In this document: in pieces, positions 18,368-24,421 of the stretch
How the letters are laid out: each line of letters begins with the position of its first letter
Numbering within the stretch: position 1 is the stretch's first letter
Assembly (NCBI GenBank): GCA_041392475.1
Contig: JAWKLZ010000002.1
Coordinates: 2,178,501-2,242,500, forward strand
Length of the DNA: 64,000 nt
DNA from: Chitinophagales bacterium
GTDB lineage: Bacteria; Bacteroidota; Bacteroidia; Chitinophagales; UBA2359
Direction: 5' to 3'
Program-made: the position numbers and the translations under genes
Notes under the pieces: model-generated
Told to the model about the DNA's origin: nothing
What the model saw: the letters and a program-made list of their open reading frames with translations, nothing else
The model's database searches: none

Positions 18368-18844
18368 TTAGACATCATATTCCTTGGTAGCATACAGAAA
18401 TCCAAATGCTTTGCTATTTTCTTTTTCGAGGTGTTTGTGGTGTATTTTGTGTGCTCGAATCAAACGTTTGAGGTAGCGATTTTGAAAGCGGTAGCTGAAT
18501 TTGATGCGGCGGTGAATGACGATGTCATGTAGGATAAAATAAAAAACTCCGTAAAAACTGATACCTGCTCCAATCCACCAAAGCCAGTGATTTTTTTCGT
18601 ACCCGTAATACATCATAAACAGAGTGGGAATGATATAAACCAATACCACCAAATCATTGACTTCAAACCATCCTTTGTGTGGGCGATGATGGCTTTTGTG
18701 AATGAACCACAGAGGCCCATGTAGTATATACTTGTGCATCCACCATGCAAAACACTCCATAAAAACTACTGTTCCAACAAAGACAAATAGATTGGAGAAT
18801 AATTCCATTTTCCAAAGGGTCATGAGGTGTATAAAAACAAGCAT
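18368..18844 (-). CDS. crtZ: Sterol desaturase/beta-carotene hydroxylase family protein
   Basis: 158 aa (146 aa if the later ATG at 18808 is used). A membrane-bound di-iron hydroxylase with all histidine clusters visible: HKYILH, HKSHH, HDIVIHRR and HKIHHKH, plus hydrophobic helices between them. This order and size match CrtZ, which adds 3-hydroxyl groups to beta-carotene to give zeaxanthin, a common pigment route in Bacteroidota. No other carotenoid genes lie in the window, so the substrate is inferred from family only. It converges with the 17896 gene. Confidence 0.87.
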   Translation of the reverse strand: MLVFIHLMTLWKMELFSNLFVFVGTVVFMECFAWWMHKYILHGPLWFIHKSHHRPHKGWFEVNDLVVLVYIIPTLFMMYYGYEKNHWLWWIGAGISFYGVFYFILHDIVIHRRIKFSYRFQNRYLKRLIRAHKIHHKHLEKENSKAFGFLYATKEYDV

Positions 18845-18935
18845 ATTTGAAGATTATTTTGAAACGCTATTTTTGGGGGTGGGATAAAAGTAACATAACT
18901 ACTCAATTCAATAAAAGTTTGTCCCGATTTAGACT

Positions 18936-19217
18936 TTATTTCTTCAAAAGATTTTGTAATCTTCTCAAGGCATTTTCTTTTTCTTTGGTTTGTTTTGACT
19001 CTAAAAATTCATTCATTAATTCAACTCCTTCTACATAATCCACCAAATGGATTGCCAAAACTCCGCTACTCCAAAAATCTACTTCTCCTCCCTTAGTTAG
19101 CGAGTTGAATTCTACTTGATTAAGGCTTCCAAAATCGCCTTCTTCAAAGTATTTGTATTTTATTTCAAACTCGCTTAAAGTAGGTTCTATTTTGTTTTTA
19201 AACCATTGAATATTCAT
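18936..19217 (-). CDS. Small acidic protein, immunity-like hypothetical
   Basis: 93 aa from the ATG at 19217; a longer frame to 19289 has an unconvincing N-terminus. It is cytosolic and acidic. The core GDFGSLNQVEFNSLTKGGEVDFWSSG ... LAIHLVDYVEGVELMNEFL resembles short proteins that I recall sitting next to Rhs/polymorphic toxins in Bacteroidota, but no named family is assigned. The C-terminus is lysine-rich. It is the last gene of a three-gene minus-strand run (19716, 19293, 18936) with lower GC than the surrounding core genes. Confidence 0.55.
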   Translation of the reverse strand: MNIQWFKNKIEPTLSEFEIKYKYFEEGDFGSLNQVEFNSLTKGGEVDFWSSGVLAIHLVDYVEGVELMNEFLESKQTKEKENALRRLQNLLKK

Positions 19218-19292
19218 AATAATATTTGACAATAAATTTACAACTTTGTACCTCAAAGAGCTAAATGTAGGATTACAGTTTACTAACAAAAA

Positions 19293-19694
19293 TTAATCAG
19301 CATACCATTGTTGAAGTTCCCCAAAATTCTCAAAATCATACCTTCCAATACTGGTTTCCAGTATATCTAATTCATTATGATACAATCCAAAGCAAAAGGT
19401 ATTTATGAAATACTCTTTTTTCTGAGTATCCTTTATCAAAAAAATTCGATTATCATAGTCAATATTAAAATCAAACTCATTTTGAAGAAATTTTATTTTT
19501 TCTTCATTAGTCAAGATAGATATTTCTATACCCCTAAATTCTGTTGGAAGTATTATATGACTTACTCCCTTCAAAATTATATCAATATTATACCCTCTCT
19601 CTCTTGTCTTTAGGCTTCTTAAAAGTAATTGTCCATGTGTTGCTGAGAAGTCTATGACTTGAAAAACATATTTACAATTAAAATATATTATCAT
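19293..19694 (-). CDS. Hypothetical protein, immunity-like
   Basis: 133 aa with no signal peptide and no membrane segments. The body alternates beta and helix (GYNIDIILKGVSHIILPTEFRGIEISILTNEEKIKFLQ) and ends in FENFGELQQWYAD. No family was recognised. Strong AT bias and size are typical of immunity or orphan accessory proteins. It sits 21 bp downstream of the CPCC gene and 75 bp upstream of the 18936 gene, all on the minus strand, so co-transcription is plausible. Confidence 0.5.
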   Translation of the reverse strand: MIIYFNCKYVFQVIDFSATHGQLLLRSLKTRERGYNIDIILKGVSHIILPTEFRGIEISILTNEEKIKFLQNEFDFNIDYDNRIFLIKDTQKKEYFINTFCFGLYHNELDILETSIGRYDFENFGELQQWYAD

Positions 19695-19715
19695 TTTTTC
19701 ATTTTATTGATATTA

Positions 19716-19976
19716 TTATCCTCTCCTTTCTTCTTTTGATGGAGGTCTAACATCGTCTAAAAATATTAACTCCGTTGCACCAAACTCTCTATAATTTTTG
19801 CGAGCTTGATTTAGGCTAATATGGTTGGCACCTCCTTCATAATTAGGATCATTTAATTGGACACCGTCATCTTCCCAAAAGCAAACAGGACAAAGTTGAA
19901 AGGTATTATCTGGTTTAACCTCTAAAGTATAGTGTTCGCAGCACAGGCATTGATATTTGCAATGTTTAATTTCCAT
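19716..19976 (-). CDS. CPCC-family cysteine-rich protein
   Basis: 86 aa. It matches the CPCC cysteine-rich domain: CKYQCLCCEHYTLEV, LCPVCFWEDDGVQLNDPNYEGGAN, SLNQARKNYREFGA. The Cys pairs CLCC and CPVC should bind zinc. In the literature on polymorphic toxins this domain is listed among predicted immunity or immunity-associated proteins, often beside Rhs or other contact-dependent toxins. No toxin gene is adjacent here. Note that the first motif is CLCC rather than the canonical CPCC. Confidence 0.82.
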   Translation of the reverse strand: MEIKHCKYQCLCCEHYTLEVKPDNTFQLCPVCFWEDDGVQLNDPNYEGGANHISLNQARKNYREFGATELIFLDDVRPPSKEERRG

Positions 19977-20599
19977 ATAAATTAACCTGATTTATTTCCT
20001 TTATGACGATATTTCGCTAAAAATTGTTCCCATTCGTAGCCCATGAATTAATTCATGGGCTATGAATGGAGTTTACAATCAAGTAACAATTAAGCCCATT
20101 TGTGGGCGAGTGGCCTGTTAGAATTATTCTTCTATTACCAACTCCATAGCAGTAGAATTAGGGTGATTATTGATGAAATGTTTTTTGGTTTCATGGTTGG
20201 TATATTTTGTGTTTAAGATTAAAATATAGCAATAAAAAATATATCAAATTGAATATTATTAAAATAATAGCCCTTTTTTACTTATGTTCCGCACCTCTTT
20301 AAAAATCTTTGGATAATTCATTTTTTTTACAGTTCACCCTTAACAAATAATACAATTCAATTTTAAAAATCTAAAAATCAATTGTTTGTAGAATAAAAGT
20401 CAAAAAACAGTTTGATTCTCTTAGTTAAAGAATGTTTATTATACATAGAGTGTTTGCTTAAAATTGGAGGTCGATGCCAAATAATGAATTTATAAAAAAT
20501 AAGTTAAAAATTATTGATATTTATAATTCAATATTATTAAATGAATTGCAAAAATGAGTTAATTGCTTTTTTGAAAAAAAGGGTGCGAAGTGTGAGTTT
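19977..20599. other. AT-rich intergenic region of 623 bp
   Basis: No gene supported on either strand. It holds a 40-bp near-perfect palindrome and a second small hairpin (20030-20107) listed separately. The part from about 20200 to 20580 is strongly AT-rich with no recognisable signal. Confidence 0.6.
20022..20107. repeat. REP-like double hairpin element
   Basis: Positions 20030-20069 form a 40-bp inverted repeat whose inner 26 bp (20037-20062) are a perfect palindrome. The outer six pairs are separated from it by one G/T position, which would still pair as G-U in RNA. An outer pair AATTGTT (20022-20028)/AACAATT (20085-20091) encloses it. A second hairpin GCCCA-TTTG-TGGGC lies at 20094-20107. 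Both hairpins share the arm motif AGCCCAT. Paired hairpins like this are typical of REP/BIME units or of IS200/IS605 end structures. It is not placed as a terminator because no T-tract follows on either strand. Confidence 0.6.
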
Positions 20600-20971
20600 T
20601 TATTCTACTTTTATTTTTAAAATCTGCTTAAATAAACCTTTTCTCCTTTTTTGGAAATAGAGATACATTTCTTTTTTATCTGTCATTGAGATTGTATCCT
20701 TACTCGTTATTATCTCAATCTTATTCACTTGAGACAAATAATCTCGGATACCATCATCAGTCCAATGCTGACCAAATCCAAATAACATTCCTTTAGTTTG
20801 ATTTGGTGGGATTTCAATAATAATAGTATCCTTGATTCCTTCTGCTGTTTGTGAATAAGTTAAATAATATGCATCACTTTTAGTACAGTTTTTTACATCT
20901 AAATATCCAGGAATATCACAGCTAGTTAAGGTTAAGACTCCGCAAATAAAAATAAGTTTATATATATTCAT
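20600..20971 (-). CDS. Small lipoprotein of unknown function
   Basis: 123 aa. The N-terminus MNIYKLIFICGVLTLTSC is a lipoprotein signal with the acylated Cys at residue 18. The mature domain is about 105 aa, with DAYYLTYSQTAEGIKDTIIIEIPPNQTKGMLFGFG and a basic C-terminus, and resembles no family I can name. It lies 10 bp downstream of the T9SS/Rhs-motif gene and may be co-transcribed with it. It is probably an envelope accessory protein. Confidence 0.65.
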   Translation of the reverse strand: MNIYKLIFICGVLTLTSCDIPGYLDVKNCTKSDAYYLTYSQTAEGIKDTIIIEIPPNQTKGMLFGFGQHWTDDGIRDYLSQVNKIEIITSKDTISMTDKKEMYLYFQKRRKGLFKQILKIKVE

Positions 20972-20981
20972 GGTTTTGATT

Positions 20982-21479
20982 TTAAGGAAATATTATTCTA
21001 CGATTGTTGAATGTCTCGTAGTAGTACCCTACTTTATTAAAGGCATATTCCTTGCTCAAATGAGTGAGGTCTATGGTCTTTGAAGTGTAATTTTGCTGCC
21101 ACAATACCCGTCCAGACATATCAAAAACCCTGATGATGGCTTGTGAGGAATATTCGGCTTCAATGCTGAATTTTCCAGAGGATGGATTGGGAAATACAAT
21201 CATTGGGCTTAAATCGTTTTCCTCGGCATTGAGTTGTTCTACAACTTCTTCTTCTTCAACACCTGTATTCTCCGTAAGTCCTTCAACTAAATCAGCAGGT
21301 AATTCATTGTCTGCTGTTTTTCCCGAACCTCCTGAAATACAGAGTGAGCGTTTGATGCGGTTGCCTGCATTGTCGTAGGTGTAATTGATGCCGCAATTGG
21401 GTTGGGCATTTAATAAGCAGGTGCTTCCTAATAGTAGTAGGAGTAGGGTGATTATTTTGGGGATGTTTTTTGGTTTCAT
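20982..21479 (-). CDS. Short secreted protein with Rhs-type motif and T9SS-like tail
   Basis: 165 aa. A signal peptide (KPKNIPKIITLLLLLLGSTCLLNAQ) is followed at once by CGINYTYDNAGNRIKR, a classical Rhs/YD-repeat motif. An acidic linker (EEEEVVEQLNAEEND) follows, then a T9SS type A domain starting VFPNPSSGKFSIEAEY. The end is abnormal: after DLTHLSK the usual GIYxxxx strand is replaced by EYAFNKVGYYYETFNNRRIIFP. Inserting one G after AAG would restore SKGI, which suggests an old frameshift or a recombined end. It may be a leftover secretion module of an Rhs-type toxin, or a distinct short family. I recall similar YDNAGNR plus T9SS proteins beside Rhs genes in related genomes. Confidence 0.65.
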   Translation of the reverse strand: MKPKNIPKIITLLLLLLGSTCLLNAQPNCGINYTYDNAGNRIKRSLCISGGSGKTADNELPADLVEGLTENTGVEEEEVVEQLNAEENDLSPMIVFPNPSSGKFSIEAEYSSQAIIRVFDMSGRVLWQQNYTSKTIDLTHLSKEYAFNKVGYYYETFNNRRIIFP

Positions 21480-21541
21480 GATATTGTCGTGTTTTTGAAA
21501 AAATTAAAAATGTATTTGCTGCTTGAAAGCAAGATTATTTT

Positions 21542-22027
21542 TCATCCAATAATTGATTTTATATAATTGAACTTTGCAGTTGGAACTTCATTACAAATTT
21601 GAAGTAATTTATCCCTTTGTATCTTATACTTTCTCTTACAAAACAAATACAAATAAAAATAAGGAACTAAACTTTCATCTTCTTTATGATCTAATATCAA
21701 TTGCTCACATTCTTGTTGAGTAAATTTTTCAAAAAAAAGACGATAATGAAGGTATCTCCTCCAAAATTTTAACTCCAAACTATTAGGGTATTTTTTTAAT
21801 CCCTGTTCAATAACTTCTTTATATTTTTCGCCCCCAATTAAGCTCCATTCGTCAGAAATATCATTTGGCTCATTAAAAGATATTTGCTCCGCTGCAAACT
21901 CCCAATATAAAAAAGCCAAATTTGTATAAATTACTAAAGAAGCATAGTCACTATTGATAATATCCTCATATAATCTAACTGCCTCAATATAATCTTTATT
22001 TATATCTTTTATAATTGCTAGTTCCAT
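21542..22027 (-). CDS. Hypothetical helical (TPR-like) protein
   Basis: 161 aa, cytosolic, all-helical in appearance. Segments such as YIEAVRLYEDIINSDYASLVIYTNLAFLYWEFA and KYKEVIEQGLKKYPNSLELKFWRRYLHYRLFF have TPR-type spacing of small and aromatic residues. C-terminal acidic and aromatic clusters follow. No named family is assigned. Proteins of this type (about 160 aa, TPR-like, in AT-rich patches) occur as immunity or orphan proteins near Rhs toxins, but that role is inference from context only. Confidence 0.55.
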   Translation of the reverse strand: MELAIIKDINKDYIEAVRLYEDIINSDYASLVIYTNLAFLYWEFAAEQISFNEPNDISDEWSLIGGEKYKEVIEQGLKKYPNSLELKFWRRYLHYRLFFEKFTQQECEQLILDHKEDESLVPYFYLYLFCKRKYKIQRDKLLQICNEVPTAKFNYIKSIIG

Positions 22028-22278
22028 TAAACTATTTGATTTAGTAATCTGAATTTTAATATTTTAATAAAAAATTTTCATTTCCTCCAAAAAAATTCTT
22101 ATTTTTTTGTTGCGAATCCCCATTTTACCATCAATCTGGTGTATTTGGTTGTAGCTACCACAATAAAAGATATTATTTTTATCACATTCCATACCGTCGT
22201 CTAAATTCTAATTTTGTTGCTATCTTGCAAAAACAAAAACAAAAACCTAAATATTCACCCCTAAACCTTCACTTCAAA

Positions 22279-23067
22279 ATGCTAATAGTCATAGACCTTG
22301 GCAATACCAATGTTGTTATTGGAGTATATGAAAATGGTGCATGGACACATGAATGGCGGATGGAAACCCAAATAGGACAATCTGGTGAAGTCTATCAGCA
22401 GCAACTTCACACGAAAATTGAAGAAACGAATTTGGATATACGCTCTGTTCGTCAAATCATTATGAGTAGCGTCGTTCCTGCGCTTACCGATGTGATTGTA
22501 GATTCGGCGGTCAAGGTTTTTGGTGTTGCTCCTTACCTGATAGGCACTAAAACGTATCCTCATTTACCCCTTCACCTTCCTTCCTCCGAAGAAATCGGAA
22601 CAGACTTGGTGGCGAATGCTATGGCTGCAATGACACATTTCCCGAATCGCAATTGTGTGGTAGTGGATTTTGGTACTGCGCTGACTTTCACTACCGTTTC
22701 TAAAGAAGGAAAATTGCTGGGCGTTGCGATTGCACCTGGCATCAAAACCACCATCAAAGCTTTGTTTTTGAACGCTGCTCAACTACCAGAAGTGCCTTTG
22801 GTCGTTCCTGATTCGGTGATGGGTACAAATACGTTTCATGCCATACAAGCGGGAATTTTGATAGGTTTTGAAGGTTTGGTCAGTCATTTATTGAAGCGAC
22901 ATCGAGCAGAATTGAAGGAGGATTGTGTGGTCATTGCTACGGGTGGATTGAGTGGTGTTTTGGAAAATTTGAAGCCCGAATACGATTTGATTGATAGGAA
23001 GTTGACTTTGGATGGTCTGCGGATTATTGCAGAGTTGGTGAACAGGGTCAAAGATAAGTCACTATAA
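22279..23067 (+). CDS. coaX: Type III pantothenate kinase
   Basis: 262 aa from the ATG at 22279. The upstream in-frame start at 22225 adds a Lys/Gln-rich leader not seen in the family. CoaX phosphorylates pantothenate, the first step of coenzyme A synthesis. It has an ASKHA-fold with LIVIDLGNTNVVIGVYENG (phosphate loop), EEIGTDLVANAMAA, VVVDFGTALTFTTVSKEG and APGIKTTIKALF. Type III enzymes are not feedback-inhibited by CoA and need a monovalent cation. TAATTTTG at 22209-22216 is a plausible -7 box. The GNAT gene follows after 2 bp. Confidence 0.95.
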   Translation: MLIVIDLGNTNVVIGVYENGAWTHEWRMETQIGQSGEVYQQQLHTKIEETNLDIRSVRQIIMSSVVPALTDVIVDSAVKVFGVAPYLIGTKTYPHLPLHLPSSEEIGTDLVANAMAAMTHFPNRNCVVVDFGTALTFTTVSKEGKLLGVAIAPGIKTTIKALFLNAAQLPEVPLVVPDSVMGTNTFHAIQAGILIGFEGLVSHLLKRHRAELKEDCVVIATGGLSGVLENLKPEYDLIDRKLTLDGLRIIAELVNRVKDKSL

Positions 23068-23069
23068 AT

Positions 23070-23624
23070 ATGCTTTTTACAATAGAAACAGACAGGTTAA
23101 AATTGGGCATATTGAATGAAGGTTATGCCTCTTTAGTACTTGATTTTCACCTCCGAAACCGAACATATCTAAAGCCGTGGTCTGCCAAAAGAGGAGAGGA
23201 TTATTATACACTTGAAAAACAAGCAGTCAATCTGCACCTTCAATCTGAAGACTTCAAACAAGGAAAAGGTCTAAGGTTTCACCTCTTCAAAAAAAACCAC
23301 CCCGAAAAAATAATTGGCAATGTCGGTATTTCCAACATTATCAGAGGAGTATTTTGGTCTTGTCATTTGGGCTACCAAATAGACAAAGAGGAACGCAATC
23401 AAGGACTGATGACGGAGGCATTGAAGGAAGTGATTCGCTATGTTTTTGAAGAACTTCAATTGCATCGAATAGAGGCCAATATCATGCCCCGAAACTTACC
23501 TTCCATTGAAGTGGTCAAAAAATTAGGCTTTGAAAATGAGGGGTATGCTAAGAAATATTTGAAGATAAACGATACTTGGGAAGACCACTACCACTTTGTT
23601 TTGCTGAATGAGGCGGTAGAATGA
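23070..23624 (+). CDS. GNAT family N-acetyltransferase (RimJ/RimL-like)
   Basis: 184 aa. RimJ/RimL-type GNAT fold: TDRLKLGILNEGYASLVLDFHLRN at the N-terminus, the central beta strands IIGNVGISNIIRGVFWSCHLGYQID, the acetyl-CoA loop RNQGLMTEALKEVIRYVFEELQLHRIEANI, then NLPSIEVVKKLGFENEGYAKKYL. These enzymes acetylate ribosomal-protein N-termini or small amines; the substrate here is unknown. It starts 2 bp after coaX, so the two are probably co-transcribed. Confidence 0.9.
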   Translation: MLFTIETDRLKLGILNEGYASLVLDFHLRNRTYLKPWSAKRGEDYYTLEKQAVNLHLQSEDFKQGKGLRFHLFKKNHPEKIIGNVGISNIIRGVFWSCHLGYQIDKEERNQGLMTEALKEVIRYVFEELQLHRIEANIMPRNLPSIEVVKKLGFENEGYAKKYLKINDTWEDHYHFVLLNEAVE

Positions 23625-23734
23625 GTACACAATTATTGGTGCTCACATCGATTGGTATTTTAAACAATCCAAGAAATACCTTACTTTTGAAAGTGTTGGT
23701 AAAATTTTATTTCATCCATTTAAGTGAAATCACC

Positions 23735-24421
23735 ATGTACAGGCTTCTATTGTTGTTTATGTTTACACTGCTATCCCAGTTGTTATTTGCTCAAAACTTA
23801 GAGGATTGTTTTTTTCCAATCAATAAACTGCAAAAAACAAAGGTTTATCAATTTGAAGTAGCCCAAAAACCCGAATTGACGCAATATTGGAAAATGAAAT
23901 CAGTGGAAAAAAACGAAAAATGGATACTGACGACACAGGTTTACAATGCTGATTTTCAGATTACAGAGTTGGCAGTAGAATGGATAGATAGCACAGGTAG
24001 CAAACTAGAACAACTGATTCAATTTGATGAAAAAGGCAAAGGTGATACGGTTGAATTGGTAGAAAATGATGTTTTTCGTTGGCAACAAAAAGCAGATGAA
24101 ACCATTAGATGGTCTATGCTCTTCAACAATGACGAAAATGAAACCTTATTTTTTGCGAAGGAAAGAACACACATAAACAGCTGCAGTCCACCGCAATATA
24201 GAGGAAAGAACTATTATACCGTTTGTTTTAAAGATGCCCTACACAGCGTGAATAGTGATACTTACGAAGAACTATTCACCTTTAGTCAAATTAGTTACTA
24301 CGCTAATCATCTGGGATTGATAGGTTTTGACAGGTCATTTGAATACGATGAGCAGAAAAATGTGAATTTTCGTTTGGTTAAAATTTTGAAGGAAAAGAAG
24401 TGGCGTAAACTAAAACCTTAA
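23735..24421 (+). CDS. Secreted hypothetical protein
   Basis: 228 aa from the ATG at 23735, which opens a clear signal peptide (YRLLLLFMFTLLSQLLFAQ). The longer frame begins at 23621 inside an ATGA overlap with the GNAT gene, but its first 38 residues do not look like a signal. The mature part is beta-rich with repeated short strands (WKMKSVEKNEKWILTTQVYNADF, ...VEWIDSTGSKLEQLIQFDEKGKGDTV) that recall toxin-antitoxin-repeat or LolA-like folds. No family is assigned. The 3' end overlaps the convergent GH3 gene by 12 bp. Confidence 0.65.
   Translation: MYRLLLLFMFTLLSQLLFAQNLEDCFFPINKLQKTKVYQFEVAQKPELTQYWKMKSVEKNEKWILTTQVYNADFQITELAVEWIDSTGSKLEQLIQFDEKGKGDTVELVENDVFRWQQKADETIRWSMLFNNDENETLFFAKERTHINSCSPPQYRGKNYYTVCFKDALHSVNSDTYEELFTFSQISYYANHLGLIGFDRSFEYDEQKNVNFRLVKILKEKKWRKLKP

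Noticed and set aside
20030..20069. Palindrome as a rho-independent terminator
   Set aside because: Neither side has a T-tract and the neighbouring stop codons are not directly adjacent.
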